This document shows positions 42,893 through 53,407 of a stretch of DNA of 64,000 nucleotides, piece by piece; the stretch's first letter is position 1; every line of letters starts with the position of its first letter. The position numbers and the translations under genes were made by a program. The notes below the pieces were generated by a model. It had not been told where the DNA came from. It was given only the letters and a program-made list of their open reading frames with translations, and ran no database searches. Source of the stretch: Novosphingobium sp. Gsoil 351 (GTDB taxonomy: Bacteria > Pseudomonadota > Alphaproteobacteria > Sphingomonadales > Sphingomonadaceae); contig NZ_CP046120.1 in the NCBI RefSeq assembly GCF_009707465.1, forward strand, positions 2,943,501-3,007,500, written 5' to 3'.

Positions 42893-44372
42893 ATGGCTTC
42901 CCACCCCGCGCTGCTCGCCTGGCCTGTCGCCGCTTCGGACGAATACGGCCTCGCCCTGTGGTCGGCCCCCGCGGTGGAGGCCGCAACCGGTGGCCATGCC
43001 AGCGCCGATTTCGAGGCTTCGGGCGTCGCGTTCGACAGCCGTGAAGTGGGCGAAGGCGACCTGTTCGTCGCGCTCAAGGGCGAGGCCGCGGACGGCCACG
43101 CCTATCTCGACCAGGCGTTCGCCAGGGGGCGCCGCCGCGGCGATCGTCGACCGCCCGATACATCGCCCGCATGTGCGCGTCCGTGACACCTCAAGCGCAC
43201 TTGAGGGTCTGGGAATCGTCGCGCGCGGCAGGGTCGATGGGCAGGTGATCGGGGTTACCGGATCGGCCGGCAAGACCGGCGTCAAGGAGGCGCTGTTCGC
43301 CGCGCTCGATCGGGCCAGCCGGGGCAAGGCGCATCGCAGTCTGAAGAGCTACAACAACCATGTCGGGGTTCCGCTGAGCCTCTCGCGGATGCCCGCGCGA
43401 ACGAAGTTCGGGGTGTTCGAGATGGGGATGAATCACCCCGGCGAGCTCAGCGCTCTGACCCGGCTGGTACGCCCAAACGTGGCGATCGTGACGACCATTG
43501 CCCCAGCCCATATCGGCTTTTTCAAGGACGAGGCGGCGATCGCAGACGCCAAGGGCGAGATTTTCGAAGGTCTGGTGCCAGGTGGCACCGCGATCGTTCC
43601 CGCCGACAACCCGCACTTCGCCCGGCTGCGTGACAAGGCGCGCGAGCATGCCGCGCATATCGTCTCGTTCGGGCGCAGCCCCAGGGCCGATGTCCGCCTG
43701 CTCGACACGATCCGCGCGCACAACGGCGGCACGCTGATCACCGCCGATCTCGGCGACCGGCGGATCTGCTTCACCGTCGGCATGGCGGGCGAGCACTGGG
43801 TGACCAATGCCCTGGCGGTGATTGCCGCGGTGCGTGCGGTCGGCGCCGACCTCGGCGCGGCGGGGCTTGCTCTCGCCGAGATGGAAGGTCTCGCGGGACG
43901 CGGCCAGCGCCACACGATTGTGGCCAAGGGCGGCGACGGCAGCGGGGCCGCGCTGCTGATCGACGAAAGCTACAACGCCAACCCCGCGTCGATGCGCGTG
44001 ACGATCGAGGAACTCGGCCGCACGACAGCGCGGCGGCGGCTCGCGGTGCTGGGCGCGATGAAGGAACTGGGCGACGCGGCGGAGCGCTATCACGCCGAAC
44101 TCGCCGACCCGCTTGAACTTGCCGGGATCGACCGCGCGGTGCTGGTGGGCGACGAAATGCGCGGATTGGCGGAGGCGCTGGGGAAATCCGGCAGCGGTGC
44201 GCTTGGCAAGCGAATCGATGTGGCGCATGTCGCCGATGCCGCCGAGGCGCTGGCGCTGCTCGAGGGCGAGGGCCTGCAGGGCGGCGACGCCGTGCTCGTC
44301 AAGGGATCGAATTCGGTGGGACTTGCCGCGATCGTCCGCGCACTGACCGCCCGGGAAGAAAACAACGCCTGA
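42893..44372 (+). CDS. murF: UDP-MurNAc-tripeptide--D-Ala-D-Ala ligase MurF (single-base frameshift)
   Basis: The last cytoplasmic peptide ligase of the pathway. The first frame (42893 to about 43125) gives [20 protein letters not shown] and [10 protein letters not shown]. The second continues [34 protein letters not shown] (P-loop) and [19 protein letters not shown]. Removing one G of the G5 run 43125-43129 restores 492 residues. As murF is essential, an assembly error is far more likely than a pseudogene. Its stop overlaps the mraY start (TGATG). Confidence 0.9.
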
Positions 44373-45436
44373 TGCTCTATTGGTTTGCCGACATGATGGG
44401 GTTCGAGGGAATCACCAACCTCGTGCGCTATCAGTCGTTTCGCTCCGGTGCGGCGCTGCTGACCGCGCTCGCGATCGGACTCCTGATCGGCCCGCGTTTC
44501 ATCGCGATGCTGCGCGTGCGCCAGGGCAAGGGTCAGCCGATCCGCGAAGACGGGCCCCAGACCCACCTCGCCAAGCGCGGCACCCCCACGATGGGCGGGC
44601 TGATGATCCTGACCGCACTGATCTGCGGTCTGCTGGTGTGGATGGATATTTCCAGCCGCTATGTCTGGGCGTGCGTCGCGGTGACCGCGGGGTTCGGGCT
44701 GATCGGTTTTCTCGACGATTGGGACAAGGTCCGCAAGGCCAGCCACAAGGGCGTGTCGGGCCGGGTGCGGCTGCTGGCGGAGTTCGTCGTCGCCGGGATC
44801 GCGGCGGCGCTGATCGTCACCGATACCAATCTCTACGTCCCGTTCTTCTCCAATCTCTATATCCCGCTGGGTCCGTTCTACTATCTGTTCGCGGCGTTCG
44901 TGATCGTCGGCGCGGGAAATGCGGTGAACCTGACCGACGGGCTCGACGGTCTGGCGATCATGCCGGTGATCATCGCGATGGGGACGTTCGCGATCATCGC
45001 CTATCTGGCGGGCCGCGCCGACTATGCGCGCTACCTGGGCATCCCGCACGTGCCCGGCGCGGGCGAACTGGCGATCTTCTGCGCCGCGGTGATGGGCGCC
45101 GGTCTCGCGTTCCTGTGGTTCAACGCGCCGCCCGCGGCGGTGTTCATGGGCGATACCGGCAGCTTGGCGCTCGGCGGAGCACTCGGTGTTATCGCGGTCG
45201 CCGCGCACCATGAGATCGTGCTCGCCATCGTCGGCGGGCTGTTCGTGTTCGAGGCCGCCTCGGTGATCATCCAGGTGTTCTGGTACAAGCGCACCGGCAA
45301 ACGAGTGTTCCGCATGGCCCCGGTGCACCACCATTTCGAACAGCTCGGCTGGGCCGAATCGACCGTGGTGATCCGCTTCTGGATCGTCTCGATCGTGCTC
45401 GCGCTGATCGGGCTGGCGACGCTGAAGGTGCGGTGA
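44372..45436 (+). CDS. mraY: Phospho-N-acetylmuramoyl-pentapeptide transferase
   Basis: A 354-residue polytopic enzyme making lipid I from undecaprenyl phosphate and UDP-MurNAc-pentapeptide. About ten membrane helices. Signatures: [18 protein letters not shown] with the Mg2+ aspartates, [16 protein letters not shown], and the C-terminal histidine loop [12 protein letters not shown]. Coupled to murF; murD follows after 7 bp. Confidence 0.97.
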   Translation: MLYWFADMMGFEGITNLVRYQSFRSGAALLTALAIGLLIGPRFIAMLRVRQGKGQPIREDGPQTHLAKRGTPTMGGLMILTALICGLLVWMDISSRYVWACVAVTAGFGLIGFLDDWDKVRKASHKGVSGRVRLLAEFVVAGIAAALIVTDTNLYVPFFSNLYIPLGPFYYLFAAFVIVGAGNAVNLTDGLDGLAIMPVIIAMGTFAIIAYLAGRADYARYLGIPHVPGAGELAIFCAAVMGAGLAFLWFNAPPAAVFMGDTGSLALGGALGVIAVAAHHEIVLAIVGGLFVFEAASVIIQVFWYKRTGKRVFRMAPVHHHFEQLGWAESTVVIRFWIVSIVLALIGLATLKVR

Positions 45437-45443
45437 GGCGCGC

Positions 45444-46784
45444 GTGATCGTATCGGGCGCCTTTACCGGAAAGCGGTATGCGGTCCTGGGCCTGGCGCGC
45501 TCGGGCCTGTCGACGGTCGAGACCCTGCTCGCCAGCGGCGCGCACGTGTCTGCGTGGGACAACCGCGAGGAAGCGCGGATGCTGGTCGAGGCCAAGGAGC
45601 ATCCGTTGGCCCAGCTCGCCGACCCGCTGACGATCGATCTGTCCGGTTATGACGGGGTGGTCGTGTCGCCCGGGGTGCCGATCAACCGCCATCCGATCGC
45701 CGACGCCGCCCGCGCCGTCGGGGTGCCTCTGATCGGCGATATCGAACTGTTCGCCCAGGCCCGCCCGAGCCTGCCGCCGCATCGCGTCGTCGCGATCACC
45801 GGGACGAATGGCAAGTCGACCACCACCGCGCTGGTGCATCATTTGTGCAAGACTGCTGCCATACCGGTGCGAATGGGGGGCAACATCGGCCTGCCGGTGC
45901 TGGGTCAGGAGCCGTTGCGAGCGGGCGGGGTCTATGTCCTCGAACTGTCGAGCTACCAGATCGACCTCACGCACAGCCTCTGCGCGGATATCGCGGCGCT
46001 GATCAATCTCAGCCCCGATCACCTCGATCGCTACAACGGCTTTGCTGGCTACATGGCGTCGAAGGCCCGGCTCTTCGGCATGCAGAGGGCGACGCAGCAT
46101 GCGGTGTTTGGCTGCGGCGATGCCCATACCCTGAATGTGGCGCGCGACTGCGCGGCCGAGCGGGGCAGCGAGTTCGTGCACATCGTCGATCCCAGCACTC
46201 TGAGCGGCCAGTCCGCTTGGCCTTCGCTGCAAGGCCCGCATAACCTTCAGAACGCGGCAATCGCGGTCCAAATCGCAGAATTGCTTGGGCTTGGCGAAAC
46301 CCAGTGGCGCCCGGCGCTGGCCAGCTTCAAGGGCCTGTCGCATCGGATGGAACTGGTCGGAACGCACGGCGGCGTGCTTTTCGTCAACGACAGCAAGGCC
46401 ACCAATCCCGCCTCCACCGCGCCTGCGCTGGCCGCCTATCCCCGGATACACTGGATCGTTGGCGGCCTGCCCAAGGGCGACGACCTCGACGAGTGCCTGC
46501 CTTATATCGGCCACGTTGCTGCCGCCTATACCATCGGCGAGGCCGGGCCGCGGTTCGCCCAACTGCTTGAGCCGCTGGTTCCGGTCTCACGCAGCGAAAT
46601 GCTCTGCGACGCCGTGCGCCAGGCGATGAGCGCGGCCCGGCCAGGCGAAGTGGTGATGCTGTCGCCAGCCTGCGCCAGCTTCGACCAGTTCCGCGATTTC
46701 GAGGCGCGCGGTGATGCATTCCGCGACATCGTCGCCGCATTGGTCGCCGAAAACGCGCCGCACTCCGGGAGCATCGACGGATGA
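45444..46784 (+). CDS. murD: UDP-N-acetylmuramoyl-L-alanine--D-glutamate ligase
   Basis: A 446-residue ATP-dependent ligase adding D-glutamate. N-terminal nucleotide domain GKRYAVLGLARSGLSTVETL, central P-loop AITGTNGKSTTTALVHHL, carbamyl-lysine region and NLSPDHLDRYNGFAGYM, and C-terminal FVNDSKATNPASTAPALAA with MLSPACASFDQFRDFEARG. The start is GTG 45444. Its TGA overlaps the ftsW ATG. Confidence 0.97.
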   Translation: MIVSGAFTGKRYAVLGLARSGLSTVETLLASGAHVSAWDNREEARMLVEAKEHPLAQLADPLTIDLSGYDGVVVSPGVPINRHPIADAARAVGVPLIGDIELFAQARPSLPPHRVVAITGTNGKSTTTALVHHLCKTAAIPVRMGGNIGLPVLGQEPLRAGGVYVLELSSYQIDLTHSLCADIAALINLSPDHLDRYNGFAGYMASKARLFGMQRATQHAVFGCGDAHTLNVARDCAAERGSEFVHIVDPSTLSGQSAWPSLQGPHNLQNAAIAVQIAELLGLGETQWRPALASFKGLSHRMELVGTHGGVLFVNDSKATNPASTAPALAAYPRIHWIVGGLPKGDDLDECLPYIGHVAAAYTIGEAGPRFAQLLEPLVPVSRSEMLCDAVRQAMSAARPGEVVMLSPACASFDQFRDFEARGDAFRDIVAALVAENAPHSGSIDG

Positions 46785-48034
46785 ACGCCGCCACCGGCAG
46801 CAACCCCCCGCGCGGGGTCCCGACGATCGGCCGCGATGGTGCGGTGCGCGTCGTCGGCCCGGGTGAACGCTATCGCCGCACCCGCCGCAACGAGCTGATG
46901 GTCTGGTGGCGCGAGATCGACCGCGTGCTGCTGGGGCTGATCGCCACGCTGCTGCTGATCGGGGTGGTCGGTGTCGCCGCGGGATCGCCCGCGAGCGCCC
47001 ACCGGCTGTCGACCCACGCGGTGAAGCTCGACGATCTCCATTTCCTTTGGATCCACTTGCGCTGGCTGTCGCTCGGGCTGATCGCGCTGGTCGGCTGCTC
47101 GCTGATGCCCAAGGAGGCCGCGCGGCGCGTGGCGGTGCTGATGTGTGGAGCGATGCTGGCGGCGCTGTTGCTGGTTCCCATCATCGGTCACGAGGTGAAT
47201 GGCGCCAAGCGCTGGATCAACCTGGGGTTCTCGTTCCAGCCGTCCGAATTCCTCAAGCCCGCCTTTGCCGTCGGGGTGGCCTGGGTGCTGAGTTGGCGGG
47301 TGCGCGATCCCAACCTGCCGGTGATCCCTATCGCCACCGGGCTGATGGGCGTGGTCGCCGCGTTGCTGATGATCCAGCCCGATTTCGGCGCGACGATGCT
47401 GTTCGGCGGGGTGTGGTTCGTGCTGGTCCTGCTGTCGGGCCTGCCGCTCCAGCGCGTGGGGATGGCGATGGCCGGGCTGATGGTGTTCGTGGTCTTGGCC
47501 TATTTCTTCTACCCCAACGCCACCCACCGGATCGACAGCTTCTTTTCTGGCGGAACCGCGTTCGACCAGGTCGACCTGGCGCAAAAGACGCTGCTGGGCG
47601 GAGGCTGGACCGGAACCGGGCTGTGGCTGGGGGTCAAGAAGATGGCGCTGCCCGAGGCGCACACCGACTATATCTTCAGCGTGATCGGAGAGGAATTTGG
47701 GCTGATCGCCTGCGCGATCATAGTCCTGCTCTACGCCGTCATCGCTGCGCGCGTGCTGCTGCGGCTGCAGGATGAGGACGATCTGTTCACGATCCTCGCC
47801 GCCGCCGGGCTGACAGCGCAATTGGTGGGTCAAGCGTTCATCAACATCATGGTCAACCTCCAGCTTTTCCCCTCGAAGGGGATGACCCTGCCGCTGATCT
47901 CTTACGGCGGCAGTTCGATGATCGCGCTGTGCGCGGGCGTCGGTTTCCTGCTGGCGATCACCCGGCGAAATCCGTTCCTGACCCGCGACACGACGCGCCC
48001 GCCACTGCCGTTTGCGGAGGCGATCCGGCGATGA
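46781..48034 (+). CDS. ftsW: Septal peptidoglycan glycosyltransferase FtsW
   Basis: A 417-residue SEDS-family glycosyltransferase with about ten membrane helices, acting with FtsI at the septum. Typical blocks: GAKRWINLGFSFQPSEFLKP, LLMIQPDFGATMLFG with the catalytic aspartate, HTDYIFSVIGEEFGL and LPLISYGGSSMIALC. A 40-residue basic N-terminus precedes the first helix. Overlaps murD and murG by ATGA. Confidence 0.96.
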   Translation: MNAATGSNPPRGVPTIGRDGAVRVVGPGERYRRTRRNELMVWWREIDRVLLGLIATLLLIGVVGVAAGSPASAHRLSTHAVKLDDLHFLWIHLRWLSLGLIALVGCSLMPKEAARRVAVLMCGAMLAALLLVPIIGHEVNGAKRWINLGFSFQPSEFLKPAFAVGVAWVLSWRVRDPNLPVIPIATGLMGVVAALLMIQPDFGATMLFGGVWFVLVLLSGLPLQRVGMAMAGLMVFVVLAYFFYPNATHRIDSFFSGGTAFDQVDLAQKTLLGGGWTGTGLWLGVKKMALPEAHTDYIFSVIGEEFGLIACAIIVLLYAVIAARVLLRLQDEDDLFTILAAAGLTAQLVGQAFINIMVNLQLFPSKGMTLPLISYGGSSMIALCAGVGFLLAITRRNPFLTRDTTRPPLPFAEAIRR

Positions 48035-49215
48035 CCGGCGCATCGCGTCACTATGTTCTGGCCGCGGGTGGCACCGGCGGCCACATTCTGCCCGCGTTCG
48101 CGTTGGCGCAGGAACTGGAAGCACGCGGGCATCACGTCGCGCTGATCACCGATGCCCGCGGCGCGGCGATCCCGGGCAAGCCCGAGGCGCTCACCGCGCA
48201 CATCCTGCCGGCCGGACGGCTCGGCGCCGGAAAACTCAAGGGAGGCCCGCTGGGCTGGCTGCGCGCGGCTCGGGCGATCTGGGAGGGGCGGCGGATGGCG
48301 CTGCGCCTGTTCGAGAGCTTTCAGCCGTCGTGCGTGGTCGGGTTCGGCGGCTATCCCGCGCTGCCGGGGCTGCTCGCCGCGCGTTCGGCCAGGATCCCCA
48401 CGGTGATCCACGAACAGAACGCGGTGCTCGGCCGGGTCAATCGCTTCCTCGCCAAACGGGTGGATGCGATCGCCACCGCCTATAACGAGGTCCAGCGCCT
48501 CGACCCCAAGCTTGCCAGCAAGGTCCACCTCGTCGGCAATCCGGTGCGCCCCGAAGTGCTCGCGCTGCGCGACGAGGCCTATCCCGCATTCACCGAGGAT
48601 GGGCTGTTCCGCGTCCTCGTCACCGGAGGTAGCCAGGGCGCGTCGGTGCTGTCCGAAGTCGTGCCCGACGGACTGGCGATGCTCCCGCCCAACCTGCGGC
48701 ATCGCCTGCAAGTCACCCAGCAGTGCCGTGCCGAAGACCTCGACGCGGTACGCAGACGCTATGCGGAGCACGGTATCCCTGCGGAGCTGGGCACCTATTT
48801 CGAAGACATGGCCGGTCGCCTCGCCGACGCCCACCTGTTTATCGGCCGTGCCGGCGCCTCGACTATCGCCGAGCTCACCGCCGCGGGGCGCCCCGCGATC
48901 CTCGTGCCGCTGCCCATCGCCACCGATGATCACCAGGCATGGAATGTGCGAGAGATGGTTGCCGCCGGTGGCGCGCGGGCGATCCGCCAGACCGGGTTCA
49001 CCGCCAAGGAACTGGCCAAGCAGATCCAAGCGATGGCGCTCAAGCCCGAAACCCTGGCGAACGCCGCGCACGGCGCCTGGAACTGCGGCCTGCCCCGCGC
49101 GGTCCGGGATCTCGCCGATCTGGTCGAGAGCTTCGGCGGCGCGCCGCTGATGGATGTGATCCGGGTGGAGCAGGGCGCGGCCGCCCAGACGACCGGTCAG
49201 GAGGCGGTGGCGTGA
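48031..49215 (+). CDS. murG: UDP-GlcNAc--lipid I N-acetylglucosaminyltransferase
   Basis: A 394-residue GT-B glycosyltransferase making lipid II at the inner membrane face. Glycine loops: [20 protein letters not shown] and [15 protein letters not shown]. Donor-site motif: [20 protein letters not shown], followed by [12 protein letters not shown]. The C-terminal tail after about residue 360 is longer than in E. coli. ATG 48031 overlaps the ftsW stop; its own stop overlaps the murC GTG. Confidence 0.96.
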   Translation: MTGASRHYVLAAGGTGGHILPAFALAQELEARGHHVALITDARGAAIPGKPEALTAHILPAGRLGAGKLKGGPLGWLRAARAIWEGRRMALRLFESFQPSCVVGFGGYPALPGLLAARSARIPTVIHEQNAVLGRVNRFLAKRVDAIATAYNEVQRLDPKLASKVHLVGNPVRPEVLALRDEAYPAFTEDGLFRVLVTGGSQGASVLSEVVPDGLAMLPPNLRHRLQVTQQCRAEDLDAVRRRYAEHGIPAELGTYFEDMAGRLADAHLFIGRAGASTIAELTAAGRPAILVPLPIATDDHQAWNVREMVAAGGARAIRQTGFTAKELAKQIQAMALKPETLANAAHGAWNCGLPRAVRDLADLVESFGGAPLMDVIRVEQGAAAQTTGQEAVA

Positions 49216-50626
49216 AGGGAGTCGCTACCGACATCGGGACGATCCACTTCGTCGGCATCGGCGGGATCGGCATGTCCGGGATCGCGGAGGTCATGCACAA
49301 CCTGGGCTACACCGTGCAGGGTTCGGACATTGCCGAGGGCTATGTCGTCGAAGGCCTGCGCAAGCTTGGCATCAAGGTGATGATCGGTCACGCCGCCGCG
49401 AACGTCGCGGGCGCGGCGGTGGTCGTCACGTCCACCGCGGTGCGCCGCACCAACCCCGAAGTCGCCGCCGCGCTCGAACACCGCATCCCGGTGGTCCGCC
49501 GCGCCGAGATGCTGGCCGAGTTGATGCGGCTGAAGCGCACCGTCGCCGTCGCCGGCACCCACGGCAAGACCACCACCACCAGCATGATCGCGGCGATGCT
49601 CGATGCAGGCGGGATCGATCCGACCGTGATCAACGGCGGGATCATCAACTCCTACGGCTCGAACGCCCGGCTCGGCGCGAGCGAATGGATGGTGGTCGAG
49701 GCGGACGAGAGCGACGGCAGCTTCCTGCGGCTCGATGGCACGATCGCGGTGGTCACCAACATCGATCCCGAGCATCTCGATCACTACGGCAGCTTCGACC
49801 GGATCAAGGAAGCGTTCGTCGAATTCGTCGAGAACGTGCCGTTCTACGGCGTCGCGATCCTCTGCGTCGATCACCCCGAGGTCCAGGGCATCATCCCCCG
49901 GATCCGCGACCGGCGGGTGACGACCTATGGCTTTTCGGCCCAGGCCGACGTCCGCGGCGATGCGGTAACTCCGGAGCCGGGCGGCAACCGCTTCGACGTC
50001 GTCGTCCGTCAGCGCGATGGGATGACGCGGCGGATCGAGGGGATCGAGTTGCCGATGCCCGGACGGCACAACGTTCAGAATGCGCTCGCCGCGGTCGCGG
50101 TGGCGCTGGAGATGGGCTGCAGCGACGCGGTGATCCAGTCGGGTTTCGCCAAGTTCGGGGGGTCAAGCGGCGCTTCACCAAAGTCGGCGAGGTTGGCGGC
50201 GCGACGATCATCGACGACTACGCGCATCACCCCGTGGAAATCCGTGCGGTACTGTCGGCAGCGCGCGAAGGCGTGAAGGGCCGGGTCATCGCGGTGGTTC
50301 AGCCGCACCGCTTCACCCGCCTGCGCGATCTGATGGACGATTTCCAGGGCGCCTTCAATGATGCCGACGTGGTCTATGCCGCGCCGGTCTATCCGGCGGG
50401 CGAGACGCCGATCGAGGGGATCGATTCGGACGCTTTGGTGCGCGGCCTCAAAGCGCGGGGTCATCGCGCGGCTGCGGCGATCTCGGGGCCGGGGGAATTG
50501 GCTCAAGCGCTGGCCGAGACGCTCGAGCCGGGCGACACCGTCGTGTGTCTGGGCGCGGGCGATATCACCAAGTGGGCTGCCGGCTTGGCCGACGCGGTGC
50601 GCGCGGAAGGGGCGAGGGCGGCGTGA
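49212..50626 (+). CDS. murC: UDP-N-acetylmuramate--L-alanine ligase MurC (single-base frameshift)
   Basis: The first peptide ligase of the pathway. The first frame gives [38 protein letters not shown] (P-loop) and the central domain to SGFAKFGG. The second gives [31 protein letters not shown] and [13 protein letters not shown]. Adding one G to the G6 run 50157-50162 restores 471 residues. As murC is essential, an assembly error is the likely cause. GTG 49212 overlaps the murG stop; the stop overlaps the murB ATG. Confidence 0.92.
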
Positions 50627-51516
50627 TGGCCGATACGCTTCCGCGGGTAGCGGGCAAGCTCACCCCCAAGGCCCCACTCGCCCCGCTGGTTTGGTTCAAG
50701 TCGGGTGGCGTCGCCGAATGGCTGTTCGAGCCCAAGGACCTGGCCGATCTGCAAGGCTTCCTGCGCGATCTCGACCCTGCAACCCCCGTCATGGCGCTCG
50801 GCCTCGGCTCCAACCTGATCGTCCGCGATGGCGGAGTTCCAGGGGTGGTTGTCCGGTTAGGCAAGGCGTTCGCCAAAGTCACCGCGCGCGACGCCACCAC
50901 ACTCGATTGCGGCGGCGGGGCTTCGGGCATCCTCGTGTCCTCCACCGCGCGCGACAACGGCATCGCCGGGGTGGAATTCCTGCGCTCGATCCCCGGCACC
51001 GTCGGCGGGTTCGTGCGGATGAACGGCGGGGCCTATGGCGGCGAGGTCAAGGACATCCTGGTCGACTGCGACGTCGTGCTGCGCTCGGGCGAGTTGGTGA
51101 CGCTGCCGGCGGCAGAACTCGCCTATACCTACCGCCACTCCGAACTGCCCGATGGTGCGATCGTCACTGCCGCGCGCTTTCGCGGCCGGCCCGGCGAACC
51201 CGCGCAAATTCAGGCCGAGATGGACCGCATCGGCGCCAGCCGCGAGGCCAGCCAGCCGCTGCGCAGCAAGACTGGCGGCTCGACGTTCAAGAATCCGGAG
51301 GGCCACAAGGCTTGGCGCCTGGTCGACGAGGCCGGTTGCCGCGGGCTGACCCTTGGTGGGGCACAAGTCAGCGAGAAGCACACCAATTTCCTGATCAACA
51401 CTGGTACCGCGACGAGTTCTGACATCGAGGGACTGGGCGACGAGGTGCGTCGGCGGGTGAAGGACAATTCGGGCGTGGAACTGCAGTGGGAAATTCAGCG
51501 GGTGGGTGTGAAATGA
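50626..51516 (+). CDS. murB: UDP-N-acetylenolpyruvoylglucosamine reductase
   Basis: A 296-residue FAD enzyme making UDP-MurNAc. The FAD region is ALGLGSNLIVRDGGVPG, the substrate region GVEFLRSIPGTVGGFVRMNG, then YTYRHSELPDGAIV. SEKHTNFLINTGTATSSDI near the end carries the catalytic glutamate area. The type I/II loop (GGSTFKNPEG) fits the alphaproteobacterial type. ATG 50626 overlaps the murC stop; the stop overlaps ddl. Confidence 0.96.
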   Translation: MADTLPRVAGKLTPKAPLAPLVWFKSGGVAEWLFEPKDLADLQGFLRDLDPATPVMALGLGSNLIVRDGGVPGVVVRLGKAFAKVTARDATTLDCGGGASGILVSSTARDNGIAGVEFLRSIPGTVGGFVRMNGGAYGGEVKDILVDCDVVLRSGELVTLPAAELAYTYRHSELPDGAIVTAARFRGRPGEPAQIQAEMDRIGASREASQPLRSKTGGSTFKNPEGHKAWRLVDEAGCRGLTLGGAQVSEKHTNFLINTGTATSSDIEGLGDEVRRRVKDNSGVELQWEIQRVGVK

Positions 51517-52475
51517 ACCTGCCCAAACTCCACGTCGCTGTCCTCATGGGCGGCTGGTCCAGCGAACGCCCGGTTTCGCTGATGTCCGGCAACGGCGTCG
51601 CCGATGCGCTCGAATCGCGCGGGCATCGGGTGACGCGGATCGATATGGACCGCGACGTCGCTGCGCGGCTGGCCGAGGCCGCGCCCGACGTGGTGTTCAA
51701 CGCGCTCCACGGCACCCCCGGCGAGGACGGTACGGTGCAGGGGATGATGGACCTGATGGGGCTGAGATACACCCATTCGGGCCTTGCCACCTCGGTCATC
51801 GCGATCGACAAGGAGCTGACCAAGCACGCGCTGGTCCCGCATGGCATTCCAATGCCCGGCGGGCGGATCGTCGCCAGCGAAGACCTCTACGAACGCGATC
51901 CGCTGGCGCGGCCCTATGTGCTCAAGCCGGTCAACGAGGGCTCGTCTGTCGGGGTCGCGATCGTCACCGCCGAGGGCAACTACGGCAATCCGATCGGCCG
52001 CGACGTTGCCGGACCGTGGCAGAAATTCGAACACCTGCTGGCCGAACCGTTCATCCGCGGCAAGGAACTGACCACCGCGGTGATCGCCGATCGCGCTTTG
52101 ATGGTGACCGAGCTCAAGCCCAAGACCGGGTTCTACGATTTCGACGCCAAATACACCGAGGGGCTGACCGACCACGTCTGCCCCGCCGAGATTCCCGATG
52201 CCATCACCGAGGCCTGTAAGGACATTGCCTTGCGCGCGCATCGCCTGCTTGGTTGCAAAGGGACCAGCCGCTCCGACTTTCGCTGGGACGACGAACAGGG
52301 GATCGAAGGGCTGTTCCTCCTCGAGGTCAACACCCAGCCGGGGATGACCCCGCTCAGCCTGGTGCCAGAACAGGCGCGGCATTGCGGGATGGAATACGCC
52401 GATCTGGTGGAAGCGATCATCGCCGACGCGCTGGGGGGCGCGGGCGAAGATCGAACGGGAGCTGAGGGGGGCTGA
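51513..52475 (+). CDS. ddl: D-alanine--D-alanine ligase
   Basis: A 320-residue ATP-grasp ligase. LHVAVLMGGWSSERPVSLMS at the start, NALHGTPGEDGTVQGMMDL as substrate loop, VLKPVNEGSSVGVAIV for ATP and EVNTQPGMTPLSLVPEQA as the signature near the C-terminus. ATG 51513 overlaps the murB stop; ftsQ begins on its TGA. DdlB-type in position. Confidence 0.96.
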   Translation: MNLPKLHVAVLMGGWSSERPVSLMSGNGVADALESRGHRVTRIDMDRDVAARLAEAAPDVVFNALHGTPGEDGTVQGMMDLMGLRYTHSGLATSVIAIDKELTKHALVPHGIPMPGGRIVASEDLYERDPLARPYVLKPVNEGSSVGVAIVTAEGNYGNPIGRDVAGPWQKFEHLLAEPFIRGKELTTAVIADRALMVTELKPKTGFYDFDAKYTEGLTDHVCPAEIPDAITEACKDIALRAHRLLGCKGTSRSDFRWDDEQGIEGLFLLEVNTQPGMTPLSLVPEQARHCGMEYADLVEAIIADALGGAGEDRTGAEGG

Positions 52476-53407
52476 TGGCGCAGACGATCAGGCGTGGCGG
52501 CAAGGGCGTGAGACGCGCTGCGGCTACGCGTACCACCCAGGCCAAGGTGGCCAAGGCCAAGGCGACGACGGGCACCGCGCTCGATCGGGCGCTGGGCGCG
52601 CTGCCGGTCAGCGAGACCCGGCTCCACCAGATCTTCCTCGCGATGATCCTCGGCAGCGCGGTGGTCCTGGCTTGGATGGTGGCGAGTTTCGCCGGGGTTC
52701 CGGCGATGGCCAGCGCCCAGCTCGCGCTCTTTGCCCGCGACGCCGGGTTCGAGGTGCGCCGGGTCGAAGTCCGCGGGGTGAAGCGGATGAACGAGCTCAA
52801 GGTCTACGAAAAGGCGCTGGGCGAGCGCGAGCGGGCGATGCCGCAGGTCGATGTCGCCGCGCTGCGCGCCGAGTTGCTCCAGTTGTCGTGGGTCGAGGAC
52901 GCGCGGGTCTCGCGCCAGTTGCCCGATACGCTGGTGATCGACATCGTCGAGCGACGCCCTCGCGCGGTGCTGAAGAAACCGGGACGCTACGTTTTGATCG
53001 ACGCCTCGGGGCACGAATTGGAACCAGTCAGCCCCGACCGCGCCAAGGGCATGCTGACGCTCAACGGCCCCGGGGCGGGCAAGCAGATCGGCCAACTCGA
53101 TCGCCTGCTTGAGGCGGCGCCCGCGCTCAAGCCGCAAGTGCGCGAGGCCGAGTGGATCGGCAACCGCCGCTGGAACCTGACCTTCAAGACTGGACAGGTA
53201 CTTGCTCTGCCGCAGGGCGGCGAGGCTTCGGCCTCGGCGCTGGTCAGCTTCGCCAAGCTCGATGGGGTCAACCGTCTGCTCGGCGGCCAGGTCGCCTATT
53301 TCGACATGCGCGCCAACGACCGCATCTATCTGCGCGTGCCGGGCCGCGCGGTCGAGGCGGCCAAGAGTGCGGCCGCGGCCAAGACTGCGGCGGCGAAGGA
53401 ACAGTAA
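52475..53407 (+). CDS. ftsQ: Cell division protein FtsQ
   Basis: A 310-residue bitopic protein of the FtsQLB complex. A long basic N-terminus (about 45 residues), a membrane helix at about 52-72 (IFLAMILGSAVVLAWMVASF), a POTRA domain (FEVRRVEVRGVKRMNELKVY) and the FtsQ beta domain (LPDTLVIDIVERRPRAVLK). The C-terminal Ala/Lys tail (KSAAAAKTAAAKEQ) looks disordered. Coupled to ddl and ftsA. Confidence 0.93.
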   Translation: MAQTIRRGGKGVRRAAATRTTQAKVAKAKATTGTALDRALGALPVSETRLHQIFLAMILGSAVVLAWMVASFAGVPAMASAQLALFARDAGFEVRRVEVRGVKRMNELKVYEKALGERERAMPQVDVAALRAELLQLSWVEDARVSRQLPDTLVIDIVERRPRAVLKKPGRYVLIDASGHELEPVSPDRAKGMLTLNGPGAGKQIGQLDRLLEAAPALKPQVREAEWIGNRRWNLTFKTGQVLALPQGGEASASALVSFAKLDGVNRLLGGQVAYFDMRANDRIYLRVPGRAVEAAKSAAAAKTAAAKEQ

